Assembly (NCBI GenBank): GCA_003155655.1
Contig: PMDS01000064.1
Location: 23,671-57,401, forward strand
Source of the DNA: Melioribacter sp.
Lineage (GTDB): Bacteria > Bacteroidota > Ignavibacteria > Ignavibacteriales > Melioribacteraceae
Direction of reading: 5' to 3'
Length of the DNA stretch: 33,731 nucleotides
The position numbers and the translations under genes are program-made. The stretch's first letter is position 1. Each line of letters starts with the position of its first letter. The notes under the pieces are model-generated. The model did no database searches. It was given only the letters and a program-made list of their open reading frames with translations, and was not told where the DNA came from. Of the stretch, positions 7,509 through 16,356 are shown one piece after another.

Positions 7509-8846
7509 TTAAAATCTTCTTCCTTTTAATTTCCCGGATTTCATAAACCCGTCGTAATGCCTCATCAACAAATGCGACTCAATCTGCTGCAATGTATCCA
7601 ATGCAACACCAACAATAATCAGCAAGCTTGTACCTCCAAAAAATGAAGCAAAACTTCCGCTAACACCAAATTTGGAAATAAATGTTGGAAGTATAGCTAT
7701 AATAGCCAGAAAGATTGAACCTGGTAATGTTATCTTTGTTAAAATATTATCAATAAAGTCTGCTGTTTGTTTTCCAGGACGAATACCTGGTATAAAACCA
7801 CCCTGTTTCTTCATATTTTCGGCTACGTCTTGCGGGTTAAAAGCAATAGCAGTATAAAAATAAGTAAAGAAGATAATCATCAAAGCGTAAATAACAGAAT
7901 AAGTAAAAGAACGATATGTAAAATATTGAGCAACGACTCCAATAAATTCGTTATTCGGGAAGAAAGAAAACAAAGTGCTCGGAATAAACATAATTGACTG
8001 AGCAAATATAATAGGCATTACACCGGCAGTATTAACACGTAAAGGAATATACTGTGTTACTCCGCCATAAACCTTCCTTCCTACAACCCTTTTTGCATAT
8101 TGAACAGGAATCCTTCGGGTTCCTTGCGTAACCAATACAACGCCCGCAATAATAAGCACCATTAATGAAAGAATTACAACCTCAATCACAATGTTTCTTT
8201 GACCGCTAGCCATTAAACGGTATTCATCAAGCAGCGCAAAAGGAAAGCGGTTGATTATACCAATAAATATTATAAGTGAGATTCCATTACCTATACCTTT
8301 TTCGGTAATTTGTTCACCCATCCACATTATAAACATTGTACCGGCAACTAAAATAGATATCGTTGACATACTCCATATAATGCCTCTAACAGCTTCTGGA
8401 ACAATTGGAGCGCTGTTATATTGCATGCTTAAAAGGTGAATTGTTACACCCCATGCTTGCATCGCTGCGATAACAACTGTGCCGTAACGTGTTAACTGGG
8501 TTAGTTTCTTTCTACCTTCTTCTCCTTCCCGCTGAAGTTTTTGAAAATATGGAATTACTGCGCCTGCAATCTGCAAAATAATAGATGAAGAAATATAGGG
8601 CATAATTCCTAAAGCAAGAATTGCAGCATTAGAAAAGGCGCCGCCGACAAATAGATCATAAAGACCGAATAAATTATCGGATGTGCCGGATCTAGTTGCA
8701 GAATGAAGAAGTGAAGTGTCGATACCCGGTAATGTAATGTGGGTACCAATCCTTACAATTACGAGCAAAGCAAGGGTATAAAGAATTCTCTGACGTAATT
8801 CATGGATTTTAAAAATGTTCCGGAATGTTTCTTGAATTTTTGCCAT
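7509..8846 (-). CDS. secY: Sec translocon pore subunit SecY
   Basis: Central channel of the protein export machinery in the inner membrane. 445 residues with about ten hydrophobic segments. Recognisable blocks: LPGIDTSLL near the first loop, the plug region FVGGAFSNAAILALGIMPYI, GIGNGISLIIF, and FNPQDVAENMKKQGGFIPGI in the cytosolic loop that binds SecA and the ribosome. The ATG overlaps the rplO stop by one base (TAATG), implying coupled translation. SecE is encoded at the other end of this cluster. Confidence 0.98.
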   Translation of the reverse strand: MAKIQETFRNIFKIHELRQRILYTLALLVIVRIGTHITLPGIDTSLLHSATRSGTSDNLFGLYDLFVGGAFSNAAILALGIMPYISSSIILQIAGAVIPYFQKLQREGEEGRKKLTQLTRYGTVVIAAMQAWGVTIHLLSMQYNSAPIVPEAVRGIIWSMSTISILVAGTMFIMWMGEQITEKGIGNGISLIIFIGIINRFPFALLDEYRLMASGQRNIVIEVVILSLMVLIIAGVVLVTQGTRRIPVQYAKRVVGRKVYGGVTQYIPLRVNTAGVMPIIFAQSIMFIPSTLFSFFPNNEFIGVVAQYFTYRSFTYSVIYALMIIFFTYFYTAIAFNPQDVAENMKKQGGFIPGIRPGKQTADFIDNILTKITLPGSIFLAIIAILPTFISKFGVSGSFASFFGGTSLLIIVGVALDTLQQIESHLLMRHYDGFMKSGKLKGRRF

Positions 8847-9310
8847 TAAGCTTTAATCTCTTTAATAGTTCCGCCAACAGATTCAATTTTTTCTTTTGCA
8901 GAAGCACTAAAAAAATGTGCTTCAACATTGAGTTTTGCTTTTAGCTCACCTTGAGCCAGAATTTTAAATGGTGCTGCCGCTTTGGAGATTGCACCACCTT
9001 TATATAATGATACTGCATTAATTAATCCGTCAACAACCTTATTTTCATCAACTAATCTTTGCAAAGTGCTTAGGTTAACAACCTGGTTAACAATTTTAAA
9101 CGGGCTGTGAAAACCGCGCTTTGGAATTCTTCTTTGCAAAGGCATCTGACCGCCTTCAAACCAAACTTTATATTTTGCACCGGCACGGGACCGCTGACCG
9201 TTTTCTCCACGGGTTGCCGTTCCGCCATGTCCTGATCCTTCACCACGTCCTATACGTTTAACTTTTTTATTTGATCCCTTTGCAGGTTTTAGATTACTTA
9301 AAATATCCAT
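8846..9310 (-). CDS. rplO: 50S ribosomal protein L15
   Basis: Late-assembling large-subunit protein. 154 residues. The Gly/Arg-rich N-terminal extension (GRGEGSGHGGTATRGENGQ) that threads into 23S rRNA and the block MPLQRRIPKRGFHSPF are diagnostic. The stop codon overlaps the secY start by one base; rpmD ends nine bases upstream. Confidence 0.98.
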   Translation of the reverse strand: MDILSNLKPAKGSNKKVKRIGRGEGSGHGGTATRGENGQRSRAGAKYKVWFEGGQMPLQRRIPKRGFHSPFKIVNQVVNLSTLQRLVDENKVVDGLINAVSLYKGGAISKAAAPFKILAQGELKAKLNVEAHFFSASAKEKIESVGGTIKEIKA

Positions 9311-9319
9311 TTATTTCCT

Positions 9320-9508
9320 CTACCCTTCAATTTCTTCAACTTTAACTAGATGATGCACTTTCTTTACCATTCCTCTTATTTGAGGGGTATCAGTATGCAC
9401 AACAAAATGATTTGGTCTGCTTAAACCTAAAGCTTTAATTGTAAGCTTTTGTGGAACCGGTCTATCTATAACGCTACCAACCTGAGTAATTTTTATTTTC
9501 TTTGCCAT
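9320..9508 (-). CDS. rpmD: 50S ribosomal protein L30
   Basis: Small 62-residue large-subunit protein. The core ITQVGSVIDRPVPQKLTIKA and NHFVVHTDTPQIRGMVKKVHHLVKV match the L30 fold. It lies in its expected place between rpsE (11-base gap) and rplO (9-base gap). Absent from some bacteria, but complete here. Confidence 0.97.
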   Translation of the reverse strand: MAKKIKITQVGSVIDRPVPQKLTIKALGLSRPNHFVVHTDTPQIRGMVKKVHHLVKVEEIEG

Positions 9509-9519
9509 GTTTGCCTCAA

Positions 9520-10032
9520 TTACAAATTGAATAACTCGGTAACTTTCATTCCGCGTTTGTGAGCCATTGCTCTTGCATCAATTAAATTTAACAACGCATT
9601 TAATGTTGCTTTAACCTGATTGTGCGGATTACTTGAACCGAGAGACTTTGTCAAAATATCTTGAACACCAGCTGCTTCCAAAACTGCTCGAACGCCGCCG
9701 CCGGCAATCAATCCCGTTCCGGGAGTTGCAGGTTTTAACAGAACCGAACCAGCGCCAAATTTTCCAATAATCGAATGAGGAATTGTTCCTTTAAGAAGAC
9801 TAACTTTATATACGTTCTTCTTTGCATCATCAATGCCTTTCGAAATTGCATCAGTAACTTCGTTTGCTTTTCCAAGACCAACGCCTATATGTCCTGAACC
9901 ATCTCCAACAACAACAATTGCATTAAAGCTGAAACGGCGTCCGCCTTTTACAACTTTTGCAACTCTATTGATGTGAACAATTTTTTCTTTTAGATTCTCA
10001 AGACCCGATACTTTTTTGTACTTGAAATTCAA
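9520..10032 (-). CDS. rpsE: 30S ribosomal protein S5
   Basis: Small-subunit protein important for decoding accuracy and mRNA unwinding. 170 residues: the double-stranded RNA-binding part (about 19-85, [20 protein letters not shown]) and the C-terminal domain with [20 protein letters not shown] and [16 protein letters not shown]. Start TTG at 10032, with AAGGGAG seven bases before it. It is separated from rplR by 155 bases that contain a tRNA gene, unlike the usual tight rplR-rpsE junction. Confidence 0.98.
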   Translation of the reverse strand: MNFKYKKVSGLENLKEKIVHINRVAKVVKGGRRFSFNAIVVVGDGSGHIGVGLGKANEVTDAISKGIDDAKKNVYKVSLLKGTIPHSIIGKFGAGSVLLKPATPGTGLIAGGGVRAVLEAAGVQDILTKSLGSSNPHNQVKATLNALLNLIDARAMAHKRGMKVTELFNL

Positions 10033-10039
10033 TTTTTAA

Positions 10040-10046
10040 CTCCCTT
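10040..10046 (-). promoter_or_regulatory. Ribosome binding site fixing the TTG start of rpsE
   Basis: AAGGGAG on the minus strand, seven bases before TTG at 10032. The gene needs its own site because a tRNA precedes it and coupling to rplR is impossible once the tRNA is cut out. Confidence 0.8.
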
Positions 10047-10088
10047 GTTTACGTACTATTTAATCTTCAGTGAACCGTCTAATTCTTG

Positions 10089-10159
10089 CTGCCGGAAGAG
10101 GACTCGAACCTCTACAGACGCCTCCAAAGGGCGTTGTCCTGCCATTAGACGATCCGGCA
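10089..10159 (-). tRNA. tRNA-Gln (anticodon UUG)
   Basis: A full cloverleaf reads on the minus strand: acceptor TGCCGGA/TCCGGCA (7 bp), D arm GTCTAATGGCAGGAC, anticodon stem ACGCC/GGCGT with loop CTTTGGA (anticodon TTG, reads CAA and probably CAG), variable loop CTGT, and T arm AGAGG-TTCGAGT-CCTCT. The U1-A72 end pair and G73 discriminator are classic bacterial Gln identity elements. 71 bases without CCA; CCA is not encoded (CAA follows), so it is added enzymatically. It lies inside the spc operon, 28 bases after rplR and 56 before rpsE, in the same direction. Confidence 0.97.
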
Positions 10160-10187
10160 ATAAATTTAAATTCGCCGGAAGCACGGA

Positions 10188-10553
10188 TTAGACTTTAATT
10201 CCGCCTTCGCGAGCTCCATCTGCAACGGCTTTAACTCTTCCATGAAATTCATAGCCACTTCTATCAAAAACCGCTGTAGAAATTCCTAATTCTAGTGCTT
10301 TTTTTGCTAAAAGCTTACCTACTAATTTACTTTTGGAAACTTTCCCTTTACTGCCTTTTATTTCATCTAAAATTTCTTTTGATAAAGAAGAAGCCGAAGC
10401 TAATGTAACACCTTTTACATCATCAATCAGTTGAGCATGCATATTAACTGCACTTCGGTATACAGAAATTCGCGGACGTTCCGAAGTTCCTGATAATTTT
10501 TTACGAACTCTAATTCTTTTTCTTATTCTTCTTTTATTGTCTTTCAAAAACAT
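10188..10553 (-). CDS. rplR: 50S ribosomal protein L18
   Basis: Binds 5S rRNA together with L5. 121 residues with [20 protein letters not shown] and the C-terminal [23 protein letters not shown], both diagnostic. I place the start at ATG 10553 because AGGAG (10563-10567) is nine bases upstream; an in-frame TTG at 10559 is only three bases from that site. Fifteen bases after rplF; the stop is followed by a tRNA-Gln gene. Confidence 0.97.
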   Translation of the reverse strand: MFLKDNKRRIRKRIRVRKKLSGTSERPRISVYRSAVNMHAQLIDDVKGVTLASASSLSKEILDEIKGSKGKVSKSKLVGKLLAKKALELGISTAVFDRSGYEFHGRVKAVADGAREGGIKV

Positions 10554-10562
10554 TTTCAATTT

Positions 10563-10567
10563 CTCCT
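10563..10567 (-). promoter_or_regulatory. Ribosome binding site choosing the ATG start of rplR
   Basis: AGGAG on the minus strand. Spacing is nine bases to ATG at 10553 and three to TTG at 10559, so the ATG is preferred. Confidence 0.65.
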
Positions 10568-10568
10568 A

Positions 10569-11105
10569 TTACTTACCGGCAGTTTTGCCTGCTTTACGAA
10601 CAATAACTTCACCGCTGTATTTAACACCTTTGCCTTTGTAAGGTTCAGGTTTTCTGAATGATCTTACTTTTGCAGCAATCATTCCAACTAATTCTTTATC
10701 AAAGCCTGAAATTTTCAACTGAGTTGGAACCGGAACTTCTATTTTTATTCCCACCGGAGGCATAAAAAGTATTGGGTGAGAATAACCAAGACTGAAAAGA
10801 ACTGCTTCGCCTTTTTGTTCTGCTTTATAACCCACACCAACAATCTCTAAAGATTTTGTGTAACCTTCCGTTACTCCTTTAACCATGTTGGCAATCAATG
10901 CCCGTGTTAGACCATGCAGAGCCCTGTTTTCTTTTTGATCGTCCGGCCGTTTAACTACAATTTCTTCTTTAGTAACATCAACAGTAATGTTAGGATGAAC
11001 TTTCATCTGTAACTCACCAAGTTTTCCTTTTACCTTAATGATATCACCGGTTTTAGTTACTGTTACATCTTTGATAACTATTGGTTTTTTACCTATACGT
11101 GACAC
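10569..11105 (-). CDS. rplF: 50S ribosomal protein L6
   Basis: Large-subunit protein near the sarcin-ricin loop and factor-binding site. 178 residues made of two similar domains; MSRIGKKPI at the N-terminus and KPEPYKGKGVKYSGEVIVRK near the C-terminus are diagnostic. Start GTG at 11105, preceded by AGAGG at seven bases. Gap of 21 bases to rpsH and 15 to rplR. Confidence 0.98.
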   Translation of the reverse strand: MSRIGKKPIVIKDVTVTKTGDIIKVKGKLGELQMKVHPNITVDVTKEEIVVKRPDDQKENRALHGLTRALIANMVKGVTEGYTKSLEIVGVGYKAEQKGEAVLFSLGYSHPILFMPPVGIKIEVPVPTQLKISGFDKELVGMIAAKVRSFRKPEPYKGKGVKYSGEVIVRKAGKTAGK

Positions 11106-11126
11106 TTTTTTTCCTCTTAAAATTTT

Positions 11127-11522
11127 TTACCAAACATGGCAGACAATTTCGCCGCCAACAGATTCTTTTTTAGCTTGCCTGTCGCTTAACAAACCTTTAG
11201 GAGTTGAAATAACCGCCATTCCCAGTCCATTATAAACACGCGGGAGCTTATCTTTTGCAACATAAGTCCGCAATCCGGGTGTCGAAATTCTTTTAATTCC
11301 TGTTATTGATGGAACGCCATTAATGTATTGAAGATGAACACGTAGAACGTTCTGCTTTTTATCTTCAACAACATTATAATCTTTAATAAATTTGTTGTTC
11401 TTTAGAATTTCAGCAAGGCTGATCTTCATCTTCGAAGAAGGAATATTGACAAATTTCTTTTTAGCTTTAACAGCGTTTCTTACTCTAGTTAAAAAATCCG
11501 CAATCGGATCGGTTGTAGGCAT
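11127..11522 (-). CDS. rpsH: 30S ribosomal protein S8
   Basis: Binds the central domain of 16S rRNA; in E. coli it represses the spc operon by binding near rplE. 131 residues. DPIADFLTRVRNAVKAKKK at the N-terminus and STPKGLLSDRQAKKESVGGEIVCHVW at the C-terminus are the family signatures. Start ATG with a good upstream site. Gap of 17 bases to rpsN. An S8-binding mRNA site was not identified by eye. Confidence 0.98.
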   Translation of the reverse strand: MPTTDPIADFLTRVRNAVKAKKKFVNIPSSKMKISLAEILKNNKFIKDYNVVEDKKQNVLRVHLQYINGVPSITGIKRISTPGLRTYVAKDKLPRVYNGLGMAVISTPKGLLSDRQAKKESVGGEIVCHVW

Positions 11523-11539
11523 TTACATTTCTCCTCTAG

Positions 11540-11809
11540 TTACCAACTTGCTTTTTTAAGGCCGGGAATTTCACCGCGCAAAGCCATTTCGCGCAGAACC
11601 AAACGTGAAACTCCAAATTTTCTATAATATGCTCTTGGTCTTCCAGTCATAAGGCACCTGTTGTGCAAACGTGTTGGTGCTGAATTTCTAGGAAGAAGCT
11701 GCAATCCATCATAATCGCCCTTTTCTTTCAGTTCTTTTCTCTTTTGGGCAAATTTTGCTGTCAATCTTCTTCTCTTATCCTCGCGTGCGAGTAAACTTTT
11801 TCTTGCCAT
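11540..11809 (-). CDS. rpsN: 30S ribosomal protein S14, long zinc-free form
   Basis: Small-subunit head protein. At 89 residues this is the long form lacking the CxxC pairs of the short zinc form. [31 protein letters not shown] and [18 protein letters not shown] are diagnostic. Gap of nine bases after rplE. Confidence 0.98.
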   Translation of the reverse strand: MARKSLLAREDKRRRLTAKFAQKRKELKEKGDYDGLQLLPRNSAPTRLHNRCLMTGRPRAYYRKFGVSRLVLREMALRGEIPGLKKASW

Positions 11810-11818
11810 GTTTTCCCT

Positions 11819-12475
11819 TTAGTTAATTTCTTTTTTTCTAAACGGCAGACCGAACGCGGCTAGTAGTTCATATGCTTCCTTATCAGTCTTTGCTGTTGTA
11901 ACAAAAGTTATATCCATTCCTAAAACCTTTGTTACCTTATCAGGATTGATTTCAGGAAAAATAATCTGCTCTTTTAAGCCGAGAGTATAATTTCCGCGTC
12001 CATCAAATGATTTATCGGATACTCCTCGGAAATCGCGAACGCGCGGTAAAGCAAGAGAAATAAAACGGTCCAGAAATTCATACATAATTTCCCTGCGCAA
12101 TGTAACCTTTGCTCCAATTTTCATTCCTTCACGCAGCTTAAAATTTGATATCGATTTTTTTGCAATTCTTACTGAAGCTTTTTGACCTGTTATTGTCTCC
12201 AGATCTTTTACAGCTTCATCTAAAATTTTTGCATCTTGAACAGCCTGCCCAACTCCCATGTTAACAACAATTTTGCTAAGACGAGGAACTTGCATAATGC
12301 TTTTATAACCAAATTGTTCTTTTATCTTTGGAACAATATCCTTAGCATATCTTTCTTTTAGACGAGCAGGGATCTTAGGTTCGACTACTTTTGCTTTGGG
12401 TTCAGCAACTTTTTCTTCGCCGGCTTTAGCTTTTTTGTCCTTTTGCTCTTTCTGTGGTTTTTGTTCTTTTGCCAT
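11819..12475 (-). CDS. rplE: 50S ribosomal protein L5 with Lys/Glu-rich N-terminal extension
   Basis: Binds 5S rRNA and contacts P-site tRNA and S13. 218 residues against about 180 usually. The first 36 residues are a low-complexity run of Lys, Glu, Gln, Ala and Pro before [19 protein letters not shown], where the normal protein begins. The core blocks [27 protein letters not shown] and [12 protein letters not shown] are intact. The ATG at 12475 lies 27 bases after rplX. No ATG near residue 37 offers a shorter start, so the extension is probably real. Confidence 0.96.
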   Translation of the reverse strand: MAKEQKPQKEQKDKKAKAGEEKVAEPKAKVVEPKIPARLKERYAKDIVPKIKEQFGYKSIMQVPRLSKIVVNMGVGQAVQDAKILDEAVKDLETITGQKASVRIAKKSISNFKLREGMKIGAKVTLRREIMYEFLDRFISLALPRVRDFRGVSDKSFDGRGNYTLGLKEQIIFPEINPDKVTKVLGMDITFVTTAKTDKEAYELLAAFGLPFRKKEIN

Positions 12476-12502
12476 TATAATTATATATCCTTAAAATTAC
12501 TC

Positions 12503-12829
12503 TTAGGCAATCATTTCGCCGCTTGAACGGCTGATTCTTGCACTTTTCTTTTTACCAGTTTTTTCGTCAATAATAAGTCTTGCACCAATTCTTGTTTTTG
12601 TATTTGTTTTTGGATCAAGAATCATAACGTTAGAAACATTAATTGCAGCTTCTTTTTCAGTAATACCTCCCTGCGGAGTTTTCTGATTTGGCTTTGTATG
12701 TCTCTTACGAAGATTAACGCCTTCAACAATTACGCGGTTAACTTTTGGAAACACTTTCAATACTTTTCCCGTCTTACCTTTTGAGTTTCCCGCAACAATA
12801 ACTACTGTATCGCTTTTTCTAATTTTCAT
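12503..12829 (-). CDS. rplX: 50S ribosomal protein L24
   Basis: Early assembly initiator of the large subunit, later near the tunnel exit. 108 residues. The N-terminal KOW motif (VIVAGNSKGKTGKVLKVFP, about 10-28) and NLRKRHTKPNQKTPQGGI are diagnostic. Ten bases after rplN, ATG start. Confidence 0.98.
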   Translation of the reverse strand: MKIRKSDTVVIVAGNSKGKTGKVLKVFPKVNRVIVEGVNLRKRHTKPNQKTPQGGITEKEAAINVSNVMILDPKTNTKTRIGARLIIDEKTGKKKSARISRSSGEMIA

Positions 12830-12839
12830 TTGCCGATCC

Positions 12840-13208
12840 TTATAATACCTCTGGTGCCAGAGAAATAATCTTCATAAATTTTTTATCTCTAAGTTCTCTT
12901 GCAACAGGTCCAAAGATACGGGTACCTCTCGGTTCACCCTGGGCATTTAAGAGAACTGCTGCATTTTCATCAAAGCGAATATATGAACCATCATTTCTTC
13001 TAACTTCTTTTTTTGTACGGACAACAACTGCGCGGGAGACTTCACCTTTTTTAACTCCGCCGCCTGGGATTGCTGTTTTAACACTTACAACAATCACATC
13101 ACCGACACTAGCGTACCGGCGACTGCTACCGCCAAGTATACGGATACACCGCACCCGCTTTGCACCGGAGTTATCCGCAACCACTAAATTTGTTTCTTCT
13201 TGTACCAT
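12840..13208 (-). CDS. rplN: 50S ribosomal protein L14
   Basis: Interface protein of the large subunit and the docking point for silencing factor RsfS. 122 residues, the standard length. [19 protein letters not shown] and the C-terminal [20 protein letters not shown] are diagnostic. First gene of the spc group, 27 bases after rpsQ with no visible terminator, so transcription probably continues from the S10 group. Confidence 0.98.
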   Translation of the reverse strand: MVQEETNLVVADNSGAKRVRCIRILGGSSRRYASVGDVIVVSVKTAIPGGGVKKGEVSRAVVVRTKKEVRRNDGSYIRFDENAAVLLNAQGEPRGTRIFGPVARELRDKKFMKIISLAPEVL

Positions 13209-13235
13209 GATTTATGTCTTCCTTATCAAACTTTT

Positions 13236-13493
13236 TTACTTGGCTTTTTCAACAATCTCAACTAAGCGCCAGGTTTTTCTTTTACTCAAAGGACGTGTTT
13301 CCATAATTTTAACAACATCGCCAACACCACATTCATTCTTTGCGTCGTGCGCCATCAGCTTTGTAGTTTTCTTAAAATATTTCTTATAAATAGGATGGGC
13401 TACACGTCTTTCGATTGCAACCACGATACTCTTCTGCATTTTATTGCTTACAACAGTACCTATCCTTGTTTTTCTTAAACTTCTTTTCTCCAT
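13236..13493 (-). CDS. rpsQ: 30S ribosomal protein S17
   Basis: Early-binding small-subunit protein with an OB fold. 85 residues. [20 protein letters not shown] and [19 protein letters not shown] are diagnostic. Last gene of the S10 group, 20 bases after rpmC. Confidence 0.98.
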   Translation of the reverse strand: MEKRSLRKTRIGTVVSNKMQKSIVVAIERRVAHPIYKKYFKKTTKLMAHDAKNECGVGDVVKIMETRPLSKRKTWRLVEIVEKAK

Positions 13494-13513
13494 ATAAACT
13501 CGAACACTCCTAA

Positions 13514-13729
13514 TTAATTGGCCTTTGAGTTTTTAGCTTCCAACGTTTCACGTTCCTTTAATATTGTTTTCAACTTAGCAATATCCTTTTTAACAAGATA
13601 AAGTTTTGCAGTGTTGGTTAGCTGCTTTAATTCTTGTTGAAATCTTAGATCCACTAGAAGTTTTTGATCTTCAACTATACGTTTCCGAATTTCTTCTGTG
13701 GCCATTTCTCTTATTTCAAAAATCTTCAT
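13514..13729 (-). CDS. rpmC: 50S ribosomal protein L29
   Basis: Small helical protein at the tunnel exit, beside L23 where trigger factor docks. 71 residues; [30 protein letters not shown] is the conserved helical hairpin. In its standard place between rplP (16 bases) and rpsQ (20 bases). Confidence 0.97.
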   Translation of the reverse strand: MKIFEIREMATEEIRKRIVEDQKLLVDLRFQQELKQLTNTAKLYLVKKDIAKLKTILKERETLEAKNSKAN

Positions 13730-13745
13730 TTTCTATAAAATCCTT

Positions 13746-14165
13746 TTATGATTCTAAATCAGGACGTTGACAAACTTTTGTTTTAATTGGCAATTTATGA
13801 GAAGCAAGATTTAATGCTTCAACAGCTGTGGCTTTATCAACACCGCCAATTTCAAACATAATTCTTCCTGGTTTAACAACTGCTACCCAAAATTCAGGAG
13901 CACCTTTTCCTTTTCCCATTCTAGTTTCAAGCGGTTTCTTTGTAACTGGTTTGTCAGGGAAAATTCTAATCCACATTTTTCCGTCACGTTTCATATGACG
14001 TGATAAAGCAACACGGCAAGCTTCAATTTGACGGCTTGTAATCCAAGCTGGTTCCAATGCTTTCAATCCATAATCGCCAAAGTTCACAAGATGACCACGA
14101 GTAGCTTTTCCTGCTCTTCTACCTCTATGCGCTTTACGATACTTAACTCTTTTCGGCATTAACAT
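13746..14165 (-). CDS. rplP: 50S ribosomal protein L16
   Basis: Organises the A-site region of the large subunit. 139 residues. [15 protein letters not shown] matches the usual MLxPKR start; [20 protein letters not shown] is the diagnostic loop near the peptidyl-transferase centre. The first ATG (14165) is preferred over the one two codons on because AGGAG lies nine bases before it. Gap of 21 bases to rpsC. Confidence 0.98.
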   Translation of the reverse strand: MLMPKRVKYRKAHRGRRAGKATRGHLVNFGDYGLKALEPAWITSRQIEACRVALSRHMKRDGKMWIRIFPDKPVTKKPLETRMGKGKGAPEFWVAVVKPGRIMFEIGGVDKATAVEALNLASHKLPIKTKVCQRPDLES

Positions 14166-14186
14166 GAAAAAAAACTCCTAAACTTT

Positions 14187-14828
14187 TTATTCGGTTGAAC
14201 GTTTACCTAAAATTTCTCCACGGCAAATCCAAACTTTAACTCCAATTGAACCATAAATTGTCTGTCCTGTAGCAGTACCATAATCAATATCTGCTCGCAG
14301 TGTATGAAGTGGAATTCTACCCTCTTTATACTGTTCGGTTCTTGCCATTTCCGCTCCTCCTAATCTTCCAGCACACATAATCCTAATTCCTTCAGCACCC
14401 ATTCTCATAGAGGAGGTAATTGCCTGCTTCATTGCTCTTCTAAATGAAACTCTTCCTTCAATTTGCTTTGATATATTCTCTGCAACCAGACGTGCATCCA
14501 GTTCCGGTCTTTTAATTTCTGTAATCTGTATTTTTACTTCTTTATCAGTCAACTTCTTTAATTCTTCTTCAATCTGCGCAATTTCTTTTCCGCTCTTTCC
14601 AATAACAACACCTGGTCTGGATGTATTGATTGTAAGAATTATATTCTTTGAAGTTCTATCAATAATTATTGTTGATATACCGGCATTTTGTAATCTTTTC
14701 TTTATATAGTTTCTTAGTTTTTTATCCTCAACAAGTTTTACTGCATAACTCTTGTTTTCGTACCAGTTCGATTCCCATCCTCTAATGATGCCTACTCTAA
14801 AACCGATTGGATTAACCTTCTGACCCAA
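14187..14828 (-). CDS. rpsC: 30S ribosomal protein S3
   Basis: Lines the mRNA entry channel. 213 residues. [14 protein letters not shown] is diagnostic; the KH domain carries [17 protein letters not shown] (about 74-90), and the C-terminal domain has [12 protein letters not shown]. The start is TTG at 14828, preceded by AGGAGG (14834-14839) five bases upstream. Fourteen bases after rplV. Confidence 0.98.
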   Translation of the reverse strand: MGQKVNPIGFRVGIIRGWESNWYENKSYAVKLVEDKKLRNYIKKRLQNAGISTIIIDRTSKNIILTINTSRPGVVIGKSGKEIAQIEEELKKLTDKEVKIQITEIKRPELDARLVAENISKQIEGRVSFRRAMKQAITSSMRMGAEGIRIMCAGRLGGAEMARTEQYKEGRIPLHTLRADIDYGTATGQTIYGSIGVKVWICRGEILGKRSTE

Positions 14829-14833
14829 AACTA

Positions 14834-14839
14834 CCTCCT
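14834..14839 (-). promoter_or_regulatory. Ribosome binding site fixing the TTG start of rpsC
   Basis: AGGAGG on the minus strand, five bases before TTG at 14828, confirming that the conserved MGQKVNP N-terminus begins with TTG. Confidence 0.8.
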
Positions 14840-14842
14840 AGA

Positions 14843-15193
14843 TTACTTTTTTGTTGCAACAACTATTGTTATATGATTAGACCGTTTTCTAATTCTGTAT
14901 GCTCTACCCATCGGAGCGGGAGAAATTCTTTTTAACGTTGGACCGCCATTAACAAATGCTTCTTTAACAAAGAGGTCAGCTACTTCATGTTTTGTACCTT
15001 CGTCCTTGTTCATCAAATTGGATATTGCTGAGCGTAAAACTTTTTCAGCATCTTTTGATGAATGCTTTGGAGAAAAATGAAGTATCTCGACTGCGTGATC
15101 AACAGATTTACCTCTGATTAAATCAACTACCAGCCTCATCTTTCGCGGTGAAGTTCCAATATATTTGTGCGTTGATTTTGCTTCCATCATCAT
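14843..15193 (-). CDS. rplV: 50S ribosomal protein L22
   Basis: Forms part of the exit-tunnel constriction with L4. 116 residues. SPRKMRLVVDLIRGKSVDHAV and the tunnel hairpin RISPAPMGRAYRIRKRSNHI are diagnostic. The gene opens with three consecutive ATG codons behind GGGA; which is used is unclear and shifts the N-terminus by at most two residues. Eight bases after rpsS. Confidence 0.97.
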   Translation of the reverse strand: MMMEAKSTHKYIGTSPRKMRLVVDLIRGKSVDHAVEILHFSPKHSSKDAEKVLRSAISNLMNKDEGTKHEVADLFVKEAFVNGGPTLKRISPAPMGRAYRIRKRSNHITIVVATKK

Positions 15194-15201
15194 TTTTCCC
15201 G

Positions 15202-15492
15202 TTATGCTTTTACTTTAGTAGCTTTTTCTGCTTTAGTTCCAGGATGTCCTCTAAAAATTCTAGTTGGTGAGAACTCGCCGAGTTTATGACCAACCATATT
15301 TTCAGAAATGTAAACAGGAATCATCTTGTTTCCATTATGAACTGCAATTGTATGACCTACAAATTCCGGTGAAATTGTGCTAGTACGTGACCAAGTTTTA
15401 ACTATCTTTTTTTGGTTAGTCTCGTTAAGCTTTCTAACTTTTTTCATCAATTTAATATCGATGAATGGACCTTTTTTGACTGATCTTGGCAT
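15202..15492 (-). CDS. rpsS: 30S ribosomal protein S19
   Basis: Head protein that contacts S13 and A-site tRNA. 96 residues. [11 protein letters not shown] at the N-terminus and [18 protein letters not shown] near the C-terminus are diagnostic. Twelve bases after rplB. Confidence 0.98.
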   Translation of the reverse strand: MPRSVKKGPFIDIKLMKKVRKLNETNQKKIVKTWSRTSTISPEFVGHTIAVHNGNKMIPVYISENMVGHKLGEFSPTRIFRGHPGTKAEKATKVKA

Positions 15493-15504
15493 TGTTTACC
15501 TAAA

Positions 15505-16329
15505 TTATTTTCTTCTCTTTACAATATATTTATTGGAAGGATTCTTCCGTTTTCTTGTCTTTAGTCCTTTTGCTTTTTGTCCCCATGGCGATACCGGATG
15601 ACCTCCACCGGATGTTTTACCTTCACCGCCACCCATCGGGTGATCTACAGGGTTCATTGTTACACCACGATTATGAGATCTTCTTCCAAGCCACCTGCTT
15701 CTTCCTGCTTTACCAAGACTAATATTCTCATGATCCATATTTCCAACAACACCATAAGTAGCCATACAGTCAACACTAACATTTCTAATTTCGCCGGAAG
15801 GCATTTTTAACTGGGCGAATTTTCCTTCACGTGCCATAAGCTGAATTGATGCACCGGCAGAGCGTCCTATTTGTCCGCCTTTGCCCGGTTTCAGCTCAAC
15901 ATTATGAATAAAACTTGCAAGCGGAATTTCTTTCAATGGCAAAGCGTTACCAACTTTTATTTCTGATCCGCTGCCGGACGTTACAGTATCTCCAACCTTT
16001 AATCCGTCGGGTGCAATAATGTATCTTTTCTCGCCATCAACGTAATGCAGTAATGCAATTCTTGATGTTCTATTAGGATCATACTCAATAGAAAAAACAT
16101 TTGCAGTAATTCCAATTTTTTCACGTTTGAAATCTATAATTCTATAACGTCTCTTATGCCCACCGCCCCTGTGACGTGAGGTAACTCTTCCAAGATTATT
16201 TCTTCCGCCGGATTTTTTAATAACGCCTAATAAAGATTTTTCCGGTGTAGTTTTGGTAATCTCTTCAAAAGAAGAGATGCTCATAAATCTTGTTCCGGGG
16301 GTATTTGGTTTTAATTTTCTAATTGCCAT
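15505..16329 (-). CDS. rplB: 50S ribosomal protein L2
   Basis: Needed for subunit association and for the peptidyl-transferase centre. 274 residues, full length. [19 protein letters not shown] in the N-terminal domain and [19 protein letters not shown] with the conserved His near the catalytic centre are diagnostic. Gap of 27 bases after rplW and 12 before rpsS. Confidence 0.99.
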   Translation of the reverse strand: MAIRKLKPNTPGTRFMSISSFEEITKTTPEKSLLGVIKKSGGRNNLGRVTSRHRGGGHKRRYRIIDFKREKIGITANVFSIEYDPNRTSRIALLHYVDGEKRYIIAPDGLKVGDTVTSGSGSEIKVGNALPLKEIPLASFIHNVELKPGKGGQIGRSAGASIQLMAREGKFAQLKMPSGEIRNVSVDCMATYGVVGNMDHENISLGKAGRSRWLGRRSHNRGVTMNPVDHPMGGGEGKTSGGGHPVSPWGQKAKGLKTRKRKNPSNKYIVKRRK

Positions 16330-16356
16330 TTAATTCTGCTCCGAATTTCGGTATTG

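Noticed and set aside
15185-15193. Three tandem ATG codons at rplV as a possible slippage or regulatory signal
   Set aside because: Short and easily explained by chance; only the exact N-terminus is ambiguous.
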